Assembly: GCF_021088345.1 (NCBI RefSeq)
Contig: NZ_CP088156.1
Span: forward strand, 5,022,001 to 5,086,000
Reading direction: 5' to 3'
Source: Bradyrhizobium ontarionense
GTDB lineage: Bacteria > Pseudomonadota > Alphaproteobacteria > Rhizobiales > Xanthobacteraceae
DNA length: 64,000 bases
A program made the position numbers and the translations under genes. The notes below the pieces were generated by a model, which was given only the letters and a program-made list of their open reading frames with translations, had not been told where the DNA came from and ran no database searches. Each line of letters begins with the position of its first letter. Position 1 is the first letter of the stretch. Below, in pieces: positions 53,217 to 62,395 of this stretch.

Positions 53217-54791
53217 TCAGGCCAGTTTCGGGTCCAGCGTGGTCGACCACAGCGCGACGTCGGCGCGATCGCGCAGGGTCACCGTCATCTGTCCCGTTGG
53301 GCCGTCGATCTTGACATGACCGAAGAACTGCATCCCGGCCGAGGGCGGCAGGTTCTGCTTGTCGAGGCCGGGCGCCTTGATGAAACGCACTTCGGGGCCG
53401 AAGGTGTTGTCGAGCTCGTTCGGGCCGAACGTGCCGGCGTGCAGCGGGCCCGAGACGAACTCCCAGAACGGCTCGAAATCCTGGAATTGGGCCTTGTTCG
53501 GATCGTAGTAGTGCGCGGCCGCGTAGTGCACGTCGGCCGTGAGCCACACCGTGTTCTGGATCGGTGCGGTCTTGATGAAGCGCAGGATCTCGGCGATCTC
53601 GAGCTCGCGGCCGCGCGCCGGACCGTCACCCTGCGCGATCGCTTCCGAACCCTTCTTATTTGCTGCATCATCATAGACGATCAGGCTCAGCGGCATGTCG
53701 GAGGCGATCACCTTCCAGGTCGCGCGCGAGTTCAACAGCTCGCGCTTCAGCCAGCGCATCTGGTCCGGTCCGATGAAGTAGGACGACGGGCCGTAGCTGG
53801 TCTCCAGATTGGCGCCGTTGGCGCCGCGATAGCTGCGCTCGTCCAGCACGAACACGTCGAGATGCGGACCGTAGTTGATGGTGCGATAGACCCGGCCCGG
53901 CTCATTGATGCTCTCGCGCATCGGGTACATCTCGTGGAAGGCGCGCGCCGCACGCGCCGCGAGCAGCTCGATGTTGCGCTCCTTGTAGGCCGCCGGCAGA
54001 TCCTTGGAGGCCGACCAGTTGTTGGTCACCTCGTGGTCGTCCCACTGCACGAAGATCGGCACCTCGGCATTGAAGCCGCGCACATTCTCGTCGAGGAAAT
54101 TGTACTTATGCGCGGCACGGAATTCGTCCAGCGTCTCGGCGACCTTGGCCTTCTCCTGCACGGTCAGGTTCTTCCACACCTTGTTGTCCGGCAGTTTCAC
54201 CTCGGACAGGATCGGGCCGTCGGCGTAGATGGTATCGCCGGAATGGAGGAAGAAGTCCGGCCGGTGCTTCTTCATCGTGGCGAAGGTGAACATGCCGCCG
54301 TCGTCGGGGTTGATGCCCCAGCCCTGCCCCGCGACATCGCCGCCCCAGACGAACGAGACGTCGCGCTTGTTGCCAGGCGCGGTACGGAAGCGGCCGACGA
54401 TGGACTCGCTTTCGACGGCCGTGTGCGAGAGGTCGCGGAATTTGACGCGGTAGAAGATGTCCTGGCCGCTCGGCAGATTGTCGACCAGCATCTTGGCGGT
54501 GAAGTCGCTCTCAGGCAGCGCCGCGATCGGAGGCAGGCTGCGCGCGTCCTTGAACGATTCGGTGGTGGCAACCTCGACCATCATCTGCGACGGCCGGTCG
54601 GCGCGCGCCCACACCACGCCGCCATCCATGCTGACGTCGCCCGACTGGACGCCATGCGTCAGCTGCGGCCGGTCGGCCGCGCGGCTGAGATAGGGCATCG
54701 ACAGCGTCGTGACGCCGGCTGCGGCAGCGGTCGACAGGAAGCGGCGGCGGGACAGCTTGTGAAGCTGCGGGCGAGGGACGTGGACGGTCAT
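53217..54791 (-). CDS. phoD: Alkaline phosphatase D (PhoD), Tat-exported
   Basis: 524 residues. Twin-arginine signal KLSRRRFLSTAAAAGVTTLSMP. PhoD N-domain (LTHGVQSGDVSMDGGVVWARAD) precedes the calcineurin-like catalytic part: FVWGGDVAGQGWG, FFLHSGDTIYADG, WDDHEVTNNWS and LTADVHYAAAHYY. These supply the Fe/Ca ligands. Releases phosphate from mono- and diesters in the periplasm, usually under phosphate starvation; I did not find a clear Pho box. Single gene. Confidence 0.96.
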   Translation of the reverse strand: MTVHVPRPQLHKLSRRRFLSTAAAAGVTTLSMPYLSRAADRPQLTHGVQSGDVSMDGGVVWARADRPSQMMVEVATTESFKDARSLPPIAALPESDFTAKMLVDNLPSGQDIFYRVKFRDLSHTAVESESIVGRFRTAPGNKRDVSFVWGGDVAGQGWGINPDDGGMFTFATMKKHRPDFFLHSGDTIYADGPILSEVKLPDNKVWKNLTVQEKAKVAETLDEFRAAHKYNFLDENVRGFNAEVPIFVQWDDHEVTNNWSASKDLPAAYKERNIELLAARAARAFHEMYPMRESINEPGRVYRTINYGPHLDVFVLDERSYRGANGANLETSYGPSSYFIGPDQMRWLKRELLNSRATWKVIASDMPLSLIVYDDAANKKGSEAIAQGDGPARGRELEIAEILRFIKTAPIQNTVWLTADVHYAAAHYYDPNKAQFQDFEPFWEFVSGPLHAGTFGPNELDNTFGPEVRFIKAPGLDKQNLPPSAGMQFFGHVKIDGPTGQMTVTLRDRADVALWSTTLDPKLA

Positions 54792-54930
54792 GCGAAGCTC
54801 CTGGTCGGATAGGCGCGCGGACAGGCGCTGCCCAAGACATCGCAGACCTAGAAAAGATTGATGACGCTTGAATTACACCGGTCGCTCGCAGCGACGCGCC
54901 ACACAGTCGTGCATCGGCTGCGGCGCAACG

Positions 54931-56352
54931 TCAGGTGCTGGCCGCGCGCAATTGTGCGCCGGTGCGCTGCAGGTTCGCCGGCATGCTCATCAGGATCAGC
55001 TTGCGGTCGGCGACCGCGTTGTGGAACTGCTCCAGCGCGATGTTGAAAGCGGTGAGCGCGGCATGCTCGATCGCGCCGTCCTCGAAGCAGGTCAAGGTGT
55101 TGCGCAGGATCTCGTCGGCCTCGGCCTGCAGTTGGTCGAGCTCGTCGGTCGAATCGCTCTTGCGCGCGATCGGGATCATCTCGAGCAGCCGGTCGCGCAG
55201 CGAGGTGTTGATGGTGCGTTCGTCGCGCTTGAGGTAGCCGGCGAACCAGGCGCCGGCTGAGCCCGTCGCCGACAGCGCCATCAGGCCCCACCAGATGTAG
55301 TCGCTGTAGCGATCGAGGAACGTCTTCTCTTCGCCGTCGACGAACGCCGCCGCGCCGGGATGCGCCGGAATCGCGGCGTCCTTGTCGGTGTCGGGGGTCT
55401 CGATCTTGGCAGCCAGCGGGAACTCCGACAGCAATTGCTGACGCACCGAAAACAGCTGATGCGTGAATGTGGACACGGTCGAATCCGACAGGCCTTTGCG
55501 CGCCACGATGTGATGGTTGAAGCTGATCGTCTTCACCTCGTCCTCGGGACGATCGGGCGAGCCGCCGAAGGCGCCGGCGGGAATTTCGGTCGCCTCATAT
55601 TCGGGGTGGTTCTGCGCGATGGCTTCGGCCGAATCGATCGCCAGAAACGTCGGCGTGCCGCCGTCCTTGGTGGCGGCTGCGATCGCGTCCGCCGTGATCT
55701 TGCTGTTGATCGGCCCGGCCGCAAGATAGACGTCGGCCTTCTGGCTGCGGACGGCTTCGGTGGCCTCGGTGATCGGGAACTGGACGATTTCGACCTTGCC
55801 CGCGTCGACCCCGTACTGATGCAGAATCACCTTCAGCAGGTTCGCGTTGGCCGGCGTGCGCCCGATGATGCCGACCTTGTGGCCGGCCAGCTGCGAAATC
55901 TTGGTGATCTTGGCGGCGCCCTTGCGGCTCTTGCCTTTGCCTGCCGGCGGCACCCAGAGAACAGCGACGTTCTTGCGCAGAGTCGCGACGGCCTGTGCGT
56001 TCTTCGGGACATCGAGGTCGCCGCGAACGATCGCGAGATCGACCTTGCCGGCAGCCAGCGCCTGAGCGCTTTCGGCCGCGCCCTCGGTCGGAACAGGACG
56101 AAGCCGCACGGACGCATGAGACTGCGCGAACGCCTGGGTCAGGGCCTGAACCACCTTGAGATCGTCGCTGTTGGACGGGCCGACCGCGATCTTCAGCACC
56201 ACCGGGCGCATCGCGAAATAATAGGCACCCGTCACAGCACCGACGATCGCAAGGATCCCGGCAATGACGATGAACACGGCAGGGCGCACCTGCGAGCGCT
56301 GCGCTGGCGTGGTCTGAGGGTCTGCCAGGTCCCGTCCTCCGGTCTCTTCCAT
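54931..56352 (-). CDS. TAXI family TRAP-type solute-binding protein, membrane-anchored
   Basis: 473 residues. An N-terminal helix (about 25-47) is not a cleavable signal. The TAXI domain (about 50-330) has LKIAVGPSNSDDLKVVQALTQAFAQ, VDLAIVRGDLDVPKNAQ and VGIIGRTPANANLLKVIL. A second helix (YIWWGLMALSATGSAGAWFAGYL, about 350-375) leads to a cytoplasmic helical region of ~95 residues. So both ends are inside the cell and the binding domain is in the periplasm, unlike free TAXI proteins. No TRAP permease gene is near. It may be a sensor. Ligand unknown. Confidence 0.9.
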   Translation of the reverse strand: MEETGGRDLADPQTTPAQRSQVRPAVFIVIAGILAIVGAVTGAYYFAMRPVVLKIAVGPSNSDDLKVVQALTQAFAQSHASVRLRPVPTEGAAESAQALAAGKVDLAIVRGDLDVPKNAQAVATLRKNVAVLWVPPAGKGKSRKGAAKITKISQLAGHKVGIIGRTPANANLLKVILHQYGVDAGKVEIVQFPITEATEAVRSQKADVYLAAGPINSKITADAIAAATKDGGTPTFLAIDSAEAIAQNHPEYEATEIPAGAFGGSPDRPEDEVKTISFNHHIVARKGLSDSTVSTFTHQLFSVRQQLLSEFPLAAKIETPDTDKDAAIPAHPGAAAFVDGEEKTFLDRYSDYIWWGLMALSATGSAGAWFAGYLKRDERTINTSLRDRLLEMIPIARKSDSTDELDQLQAEADEILRNTLTCFEDGAIEHAALTAFNIALEQFHNAVADRKLILMSMPANLQRTGAQLRAAST

Positions 56353-56663
56353 CGGCTCAGAAGCGGCGCCGGCGGCGCGGCTTCGTCTGGTTCCTATTCG
56401 CTAACGTCAATCTGTAGCAAATTTCTTGTCGGTCCGGGGTTACATCTGCGTCATGGTTACCGGAGCCCGAGTGGATGAAGGAGGGACAGGCGGGATGAGC
56501 CCCCCGGGCCGGCCGGCGTGGCAATACGCTGATCCCGATGAAGGATTCGATCGCGCCGGGGCGCGAGACGCCACCAGCGCTATCGGCTAACCTGTCCCGT
56601 AGAGTTCCGGATGCGTCAACGCGTCCGGTGATGCGTCAGGGATCGACGGGATGGAGGCTTGAT
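56353..56663. other. Gene-free gap before phhB
   Basis: About 310 bases between divergent genes. A partial palindrome CCGGATGCGTCAACGCGTCCGG sits at about 56607-56628. No other feature recognised. Confidence 0.4.
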
Positions 56664-56960
56664 ATGACGGAACGGTTATCGGTCGAGGCCCGCGCCAGCG
56701 CCTTGCGGGAGCTTTCGGGCTGGTCGGAACTGGACGGCCGTGAGGCCATCACGCGCATCTTTACGTTCAGCGACTTCAACGAGGCGTTCGGCTTCATGAC
56801 CCGGGTTGCCCTGGCGGCCGAGAAGCGCGACCATCATCCGGAATGGCGCAACGTCTATCGCACGGTCGAAATCGTGCTGACGACGCATGACGCCGGCGGC
56901 GTGACGCTGCGCGATATCGAGCTGGCCGGGGCGATCGATGCGATCGCGGCGGCCGCCTGA
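56664..56960 (+). CDS. phhB: 4a-hydroxytetrahydrobiopterin dehydratase
   Basis: 98 residues. Pterin-4a-carbinolamine dehydratase, recycling the pterin cofactor of phenylalanine hydroxylase. The signature [30 protein letters not shown] contains the catalytic His-His pair; the start [27 protein letters not shown] is also typical. ATG at 56664 with GGAGG upstream. No phenylalanine hydroxylase gene is in the window. It shares direction with the following YkvA gene, 98 bases away. Confidence 0.96.
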   Translation: MTERLSVEARASALRELSGWSELDGREAITRIFTFSDFNEAFGFMTRVALAAEKRDHHPEWRNVYRTVEIVLTTHDAGGVTLRDIELAGAIDAIAAAA

Positions 56961-57058
56961 GAATCCACGCCCACCCACGCGTCTTGCAGCAGCAGGCGCA
57001 ATCCCCACATCACCCGCGGAGGGCGCTAGCGGCGCCATCCGGGATGGGGAGAGCAGAC

Positions 57059-57460
57059 ATGGCGTCCGATACGACCGACTATAGCGTTGGCTTCGAGCCG
57101 GCCGACCGGCTGGCGCGGGACCGCGACAGCATTCGCCGCCGCTTCTGGATCAAGTTCAAGCGGGTCATGGCCAAGCTGCCCTTCGCCGAGGATCTGCTCG
57201 CCGCCTATTACTGCGCCTTCGACAAGGAAACGCCGCGACACGTGCAGGTCGCCCTGCTCGGCGCCATCGCCTATTTCATCCTGCCATTCGACTTCGTGCC
57301 CGACGTGATGCCGGTTCTCGGCTTCACCGACGACGCCGCAGTGCTCGCCACCGCCATCCGCATGGTGGCCTCGCATATCACGCCGGATCATCACGCGGCG
57401 GCGCGGGCGGTGCTTGCGCGCGGTCTCGATCCGAAGACGGACGTCGAGGACGCCGGCTGA
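57059..57460 (+). CDS. YkvA/DUF1232 family protein
   Basis: 133 residues. The DUF1232 core reads VQVALLGAIAYFILPFDFVPDVMPVLGFTDDAAVLATAIRMV, with the P-D-F-V-P-D and GFTDD marks and one membrane helix. Basic N-terminal half. Function is unknown for the family; small membrane proteins found next to many gene types. Start ATG 57059 chosen by conservation. Followed by a strong terminator. Confidence 0.92.
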   Translation: MASDTTDYSVGFEPADRLARDRDSIRRRFWIKFKRVMAKLPFAEDLLAAYYCAFDKETPRHVQVALLGAIAYFILPFDFVPDVMPVLGFTDDAAVLATAIRMVASHITPDHHAAARAVLARGLDPKTDVEDAG

Positions 57461-57500
57461 ATCCAGCTGCAACGCGCCACCGTCGAACGGCAGACAAACA

Positions 57501-57528
57501 AAAAGCCCCGCGGTGACGCGGGGCTTTT
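57501..57528. terminator. Bidirectional rho-independent terminator
   Basis: AAAAGCCCCGCG-GTGA-CGCGGGGCTTTT: a perfect 12-bp stem with GTGA loop, A-rich on the left and TTTTCTC on the right. It lies between the convergent YkvA gene and the TAXI gene (stop at 57579) and can end both transcripts. Confidence 0.92.
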
Positions 57529-57578
57529 CTCTTGGGTCTACTCTCTTGGGTCTGCCGGGAGCAGCTCCACGATATGGT

Positions 57579-58754
57579 TCAGCGCTGGGGACGCGCCTGC
57601 GCGCGGGCGTTGCCGTTCTTGTCGGCCTCCCAGGCCTGATATTGCTTGAACAGGGCTTCCCGCTCGGCCTCGTTCTGCAGGCCCTTGCCGGCGTTGCTCT
57701 GCTTCAGGAAGTCGTCGAACCGATCACGTTGCGCCCCTTCCATCGCGTGGCTCTCGAGCCATTTGCTCGCGGAAGGCAACCGCTGCCAGCCGGCCAGCGG
57801 CGCCGACAGAGAGACTTCCTTCCACTTCGGATGGAAGGGCGGGTTCTGGAACGCCGGGAACTTGGTGAAGAAGGCGTCGACGAAGGTCGCGAGCTTGCGA
57901 TAGCGGTCGGTGTTCGGCGCCCAGTTGTAGGCCGCGAGCACGGCCGGAACCGCGATCGTGTCGACCTTCTCGCCCTCGGCGATCAGGTTCGGATAGTCCT
58001 TCGCCGTCAATGTTGCCGGCAGATAGTCGGTCTGCAGCGGACGGTCGTAGTCGACGTTGACGAGATGGAAGCGGCCGTCATTCACGAAGGTCGAGACCGA
58101 CTTGTAGGGTTTGCCGCCGACGACGATCACCGCGTCGAGCTCACCCCGCTTCAGCTTCTCCATCGCGATGCGCTGCTCGATGTAGAGGAAATTCGCGCGC
58201 AGCCCGAGACGTTCGAACACGGTGAGCGCGGTCACGAAGGTGCCGCCATTCGGCAGATCGACGCTGACCCGGCGGCCTTCGAGGTCGCGCAGATTACGTA
58301 CCGCGCGCGGCGCGATCACCTGCATCTCCTCGTTGTACAGCTTGGTGACGTATGTGAACTGCTTCTTGATGTCCTTGGCGAACCCCTTGCGCTCCAGATA
58401 GTCGAGTGTGTCGGCGCGGACGACGCCGAGATCGACGCCCTGCAGGAACAGGATGTCGGCCACGCTCTGCACCGAGCCACGACCGACGATCGGCAGCACG
58501 CGCAGATTGGTTCCGTCGTCCAGCAGCGAGGCCAGATCGGCGCCGAACTGCACATAGGTGCCGCCGATGGTGCCGGTGATCAGCGTCACGGTGTTGGCGT
58601 TGAGCGCCTGCTTGGTCTGCACCGAGCCGAACTGGAAGATCGCCTTCAGGCTGTCGCTGACCTTGGCCGGATCAAATTCGCTTTCTTCCGCGTGGGCAGA
58701 AAATCCGCACGCTATCATCATTGCGGCGATGGCCGCTCCAACTAGACGTCGCAT
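57579..58754 (-). CDS. TAXI family TRAP-type solute-binding protein, exported
   Basis: 391 residues. Cleavable signal MRRLVGAAIAAMMIACGFSAHAEE. TAXI domain with TVTLITGTIGGTYVQFGADLASLLDDG, QSVADILFLQGVDLGVVRADTLDYL, LRDLEGRRVSVDLPNGGTFVTALTVFERLG and GELDAVIVVGGKPYKSV. The C-terminal ~60 residues are charged and helical. GAGGGGGA before the ATG at 58754 supports the start. No permease gene is nearby. It differs strongly from the anchored TAXI protein at 54931. Confidence 0.9.
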   Translation of the reverse strand: MRRLVGAAIAAMMIACGFSAHAEESEFDPAKVSDSLKAIFQFGSVQTKQALNANTVTLITGTIGGTYVQFGADLASLLDDGTNLRVLPIVGRGSVQSVADILFLQGVDLGVVRADTLDYLERKGFAKDIKKQFTYVTKLYNEEMQVIAPRAVRNLRDLEGRRVSVDLPNGGTFVTALTVFERLGLRANFLYIEQRIAMEKLKRGELDAVIVVGGKPYKSVSTFVNDGRFHLVNVDYDRPLQTDYLPATLTAKDYPNLIAEGEKVDTIAVPAVLAAYNWAPNTDRYRKLATFVDAFFTKFPAFQNPPFHPKWKEVSLSAPLAGWQRLPSASKWLESHAMEGAQRDRFDDFLKQSNAGKGLQNEAEREALFKQYQAWEADKNGNARAQARPQR

Positions 58755-58901
58755 GTGTCCCCCTCGAGCAAGGCTGTCACATGATTGCGTTGCCGCAACG
58801 CGCGCAACGCCAAGTCTCAATCGGCGTTGCCGAGAACGGCTCGATGATCATGCGTAAAACAAAAAAATGAAACGCGCCGGCAAGACTGCCGTCGCGTGGG
58901 T

Positions 58902-59909
58902 TCAGTTCTGCAACTGGTCGAGCCTGCGCTGCGCTTCGGGCGAACCGAGCTGGGCGGCCCGGCGATACCAATTGCGCGCCGCAGCCGGATCGGCATTGAT
59001 GTTGCGGATGTCCTTTGTTCCCAACACGTGGGGATCATAGGTCTGCGCCAGCATCAGCGCCGCAGCCGGCTCCTGCGCCTCGGCAGCGCGCTCGAGAAGA
59101 AGGCGTGCGGAGGGAATGTCGCCGGCGGCGAGCAGGCCCTTGGCGCGTTTCATAATGCCGGCGAGCTCATCGGGATCGAGCCGGCGTGCCTGTGCCGGCG
59201 GCGGGGCCGCCGTCACAGCGCCCAAGCCTGGCGCCACGATTGCCGCCCCAGCCCCCGGAGAGTTGATGGAAGCCGGCGCCATCGCCGACGGTGCGGCCGG
59301 AGCCGTCGCCGCGCTGGGTGCCGGGGCCGGAGCCGGCGTGGCGCGGTTCTGAAGGGCCGTCTGATAGGCGTTGGCGATGTCGTCCCGGGTCGGAGCGACG
59401 GCGGCGGTCTGCACCGGCGTCGCCGCAGCCGGCGGCTCCGGCGGCAGCCGCGCCGGCTCGTTCAGCTGCATGTCGCGCGCCGTCAGCTGTGTGCCGCTCG
59501 GCTGCGGTGGTGCCGTCGGGTCCGGCGTGGCGCCAATGATCGAAGCCTTGGCACTGGCGATCAGGTCGCGCGTCGCATCCGAGGTCACGAGGGCGAACAG
59601 CACCGCAACGCCCGCTGCGGCCACAACTGCGAGAAGGATGCGTGACGAGACCGACGTGCGGCGCGCCCGCGCCGGCCACTGATCTTCGAAATGCGTGCTG
59701 TCGATCTCGTGGCCGCTCTCGTATTCGGAGAGGAACATCGGCATCGATTCATCGGCCGGATATTGGTCCTGGGCAGACCTTTGGTCCTGGGCAGACCTCC
59801 CGAACCGATAGTGCGATGGCCGTTCCTGCGGAGGATCGCCGGGGAAAGGGCTAAATTCGGGACTAGTTGAATTTCTGTCGGTAAACCGCCCGCGCGTCCG
59901 CTCAGCCAT
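58902..59909 (-). CDS. Membrane protein with C-terminal Sel1-like repeats
   Basis: About 335 residues. A cytoplasmic hydrophilic start is followed by one helix (SSRILLAVVAAAGVAVLFALVTS, near residue 90), then a long Ala/Pro-rich periplasmic linker. Two Sel1/TPR-like repeats close the protein (AKGLLAAGDIPSARLLLERAAEAQEPAAALMLAQTYD; DPAAARNWYRRAAQLGSPEAQRRLDQLQ). The start could also be 59918 or 59942; GGGGA favours 59909. An 18-base tandem duplication (59763-59798) repeats RSAQDQ. Function unknown; likely a scaffold. Confidence 0.82.
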   Translation of the reverse strand: MAERTRGRFTDRNSTSPEFSPFPGDPPQERPSHYRFGRSAQDQRSAQDQYPADESMPMFLSEYESGHEIDSTHFEDQWPARARRTSVSSRILLAVVAAAGVAVLFALVTSDATRDLIASAKASIIGATPDPTAPPQPSGTQLTARDMQLNEPARLPPEPPAAATPVQTAAVAPTRDDIANAYQTALQNRATPAPAPAPSAATAPAAPSAMAPASINSPGAGAAIVAPGLGAVTAAPPPAQARRLDPDELAGIMKRAKGLLAAGDIPSARLLLERAAEAQEPAAALMLAQTYDPHVLGTKDIRNINADPAAARNWYRRAAQLGSPEAQRRLDQLQN

Positions 59910-59942
59910 GGCCTTCATTCCCCATCTCACTTCACGCAACAT

Positions 59943-60396
59943 ACTTTCGGTCCCGCGCCCGTCAGAAGCCCGAGACCCGTCGCGAATGCTGGAGGCACCC
60001 CACTGCCGACAACTAATTGACTAATTGAATCCGACTAAAAGTGGACGAGACCCGGCATGATTCTGGAAATATTTTGATCTCATTGTGACGACGCACGTGC
60101 GAATTCGCACCGCGGAAAATCCAGAAACGTTGAGATAACAACGACTAACATCGCAAATTAACCCTGCCACAATCCGCTTTGGTTGCGTTAACCAAAACAC
60201 GCTCGTTTTCGGATTTTCGGCTTCAGGTTGCGGTTCCAGCGAGCTGGGCGCGCTGGAACCGGCCCGTGTGCGCCGGTTGCACCCCCATACAATGCCACCA
60301 CGTTGACGCATTCGAGCCCGGGCGATCCTGGCGGGACGACCGCTCAGGGGATGACCGGGCTCGGTGGATCCCATGAGATGAATGGAAAGCGAAGCG
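59943..60396. other. Gene-free gap, AT-richer than surroundings
   Basis: About 450 bases with no credible gene. Holds a tandem 8-base repeat CTAATTGA CTAATTGA at 60013-60028 and a run of lower GC to about 60200, likely the promoter zone of the Sel1-repeat protein gene. No terminator seen for the gene at 60397, whose stop borders the gap. Confidence 0.4.
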
Positions 60397-61371
60397 TCAG
60401 GGATGCAGGATCACCTTGCCCATCGCCTGACGGCCGGCGAGCACCTTCAATGCGTCGGCGGTCTGCGCAAGCGGGAAGGTGCGGTCGACATGCGACGACA
60501 GCTTGCCTTCCGCGGTCCACTGCACGAGCTTTTCGAGATTGGCGCGATTCTTTGCCGGGTTCAGACGGGTCCACGCCCCCCAGAACACGCCGCGGATATC
60601 GCAGCCCTTCAATAGCGCGAGGTTGAGCGGCATTTTCGGGATGTCGCCGGCGGCAAAGCCGATCACCAGGAAGCGGCCTTCCCAGGCAATCGAGCGCAGC
60701 GCCGCCTCGGCGTAAGTACCGCCCACGGGATCGAAGATGATGTCGGCCCCCTTGCCGTCGGTCAGCCGGCGCAGACCTTCCTTCAGATCTTCCTTCGCGT
60801 AGTTCAAGGTCAGCGTCGCGCCGTGCTGCCTGGCGAATGCGAGCTTCTCGTCGGAGGACGCGCAGGCGATGACCTTCAGCCCCATCAGATTGCCGAGCTC
60901 GCAGGCGGCAAGACCGGTGCCGCCGGCGGCTCCGAGCACGGCCAGCGTCTCACCCGGCTTCGGGCTGGCGCGGTCCTCCAGCGCATGCAGCGCCGTGCCG
61001 TAGATGATGATGATGCCGGCGGCCCGATCGAAATCGAGATTATCGGGGATCTTGACGATGGCGGCGGCGGGGAGCGCGATCTTCTGGCGGGCGCCGTTAT
61101 ATCCGCAGGACGCAACCACGCGATCACCGACCTTCAGATCGGTGACACCGTCGCCGACGCTCTCGATCACGCCGGCGACCTCCGCCCCCGGCGAGAACGG
61201 GAACGGCGGCTTGATCTGGTACTTGCCCTGGATCATCAGGATGTCGAAGAAGTTGAGCGCCGCAGCCTTGACCGCAATCACAGCTTCGCCGGCACCGGCC
61301 ACCGGATCGGGAACGTCGGTGAAGACGAGATCGTCGGGCTGGCAGAATTGCGAGCAGAGAACGGCTTTCAT
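60397..61371 (-). CDS. NADPH:quinone oxidoreductase family (zinc-free MDR)
   Basis: 324 residues, medium-chain dehydrogenase/reductase. MKAVLCSQFCQPDDLVFTDVPDP start; AALNFFDILMIQGKYQIKPPFPFSPGAEVAGVI is the quinone reductase signature; the cofactor loop is VLGAAGGTGLAACELG. No zinc-binding Cys cluster is present. End QTADALKVLAGRQAMGKVILHP is typical. Reduces quinones or enones with NADPH in the cytoplasm. Single gene. Confidence 0.94.
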   Translation of the reverse strand: MKAVLCSQFCQPDDLVFTDVPDPVAGAGEAVIAVKAAALNFFDILMIQGKYQIKPPFPFSPGAEVAGVIESVGDGVTDLKVGDRVVASCGYNGARQKIALPAAAIVKIPDNLDFDRAAGIIIIYGTALHALEDRASPKPGETLAVLGAAGGTGLAACELGNLMGLKVIACASSDEKLAFARQHGATLTLNYAKEDLKEGLRRLTDGKGADIIFDPVGGTYAEAALRSIAWEGRFLVIGFAAGDIPKMPLNLALLKGCDIRGVFWGAWTRLNPAKNRANLEKLVQWTAEGKLSSHVDRTFPLAQTADALKVLAGRQAMGKVILHP

Positions 61372-61647
61372 GGGCGCTCCTTGTTGGTTGCTGCCGGATC
61401 GGGCCCGGCTTTGGCAACGTCATGCCGGATTTGCAGCTGCGCCACAATCGCCAAGAGATGACGCCGGGAGGCGACGGGAAGCCGGACCTCGTCAGCAATG
61501 CCGCTCGCGGTCATGCGTGGCCGGCGGGTTCGCACGCTTTGCAAGCTGTGGGTTTAGCCGCTATCCATCGCCGCAGCGGGGCGGCGATTCCAGGCCATTT
61601 TCCAGTCACAATATTGGTGGAACGAAGTCGCGGGGAACATAACGTAC

Positions 61648-62271
61648 ATGTTGTTTGGGCGATTATTGACAGCGCTGGCGAGCGGCGTGCTGCTGGTCGG
61701 AGTTCCGGGGTTGGCGGCGGCGCAAAGTGCCGCGCCGAAGGCGTCGAAGGCTGCGCCTGCGCCACAGCCGAAAGCGGCGCCAAAGCCCGACGCGAAACCG
61801 GCGGTCCCGAGCATCGGCGGCGCGGAACCCACGCTGATCGGCCAGTTCGGCGGGTGGGGGGCGTACACCGCGATGCCCGCCGGCAAGAAGGTCTGCTTCG
61901 CGCTGGCCAAGCCGACCTCCTCGAAGACCAATCCGCCGAACCGCCCACGCGACCCGGCCTATGCCTTCGTGTCGACCCGTCCTTCCGAGAAAGTGTTCAA
62001 CGAGGTCTCGATCATGATCGGTTACGCGATCAAGCCGGGCCTCGAGGCGGCATTGGACGTCGGCGGCGCGTCGTACGCGATGTATACCCAGGGCGACGGG
62101 CTGTGGATCAAGAACGCGGCCGAGGAGGAGCGCATGGTCGACGCCATGCGCAAGGCGCCGGAGGCCACGGTCAAGGGCGTCTCCGCCAAGGGCACCGAGA
62201 CCACGGACGTGTTCTCGCTGAAGGGGCTGGCCCAGGCGCTCGACCGCATCGCCCAGGAGTGCCGGCGTTAG
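61648..62271 (+). CDS. Invasion-associated locus B (IalB) family exported protein
   Basis: 207 residues. Signal peptide MLFGRLLTALASGVLLVGVPGLAAAQS, an Ala/Pro/Lys-rich linker, then an IalB-like beta domain: FGGWGAYTAMPAGKKVCFALAKP, YAFVSTRPSEKVFNEVSIMIGY, and the close TTDVFSLKGLAQALDRIAQECRR with the paired Cys. IalB proteins are periplasmic and widespread in Rhizobiales; the Bartonella protein is linked to host-cell invasion, but most homologues have unknown roles. Confidence 0.88.
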   Translation: MLFGRLLTALASGVLLVGVPGLAAAQSAAPKASKAAPAPQPKAAPKPDAKPAVPSIGGAEPTLIGQFGGWGAYTAMPAGKKVCFALAKPTSSKTNPPNRPRDPAYAFVSTRPSEKVFNEVSIMIGYAIKPGLEAALDVGGASYAMYTQGDGLWIKNAAEEERMVDAMRKAPEATVKGVSAKGTETTDVFSLKGLAQALDRIAQECRR

Positions 62272-62395
62272 CGCTGGACGCCCGGCGCCGAGGCCGCCCT
62301 TGCGCGTACGGGTCGCATTTGCCGGCCGGATCGTTATATAAGCCAGCTGAAAGCCTTCGGCCGCTGCGGCCGGGCAGCATTTTGGGCCCCTCGAC

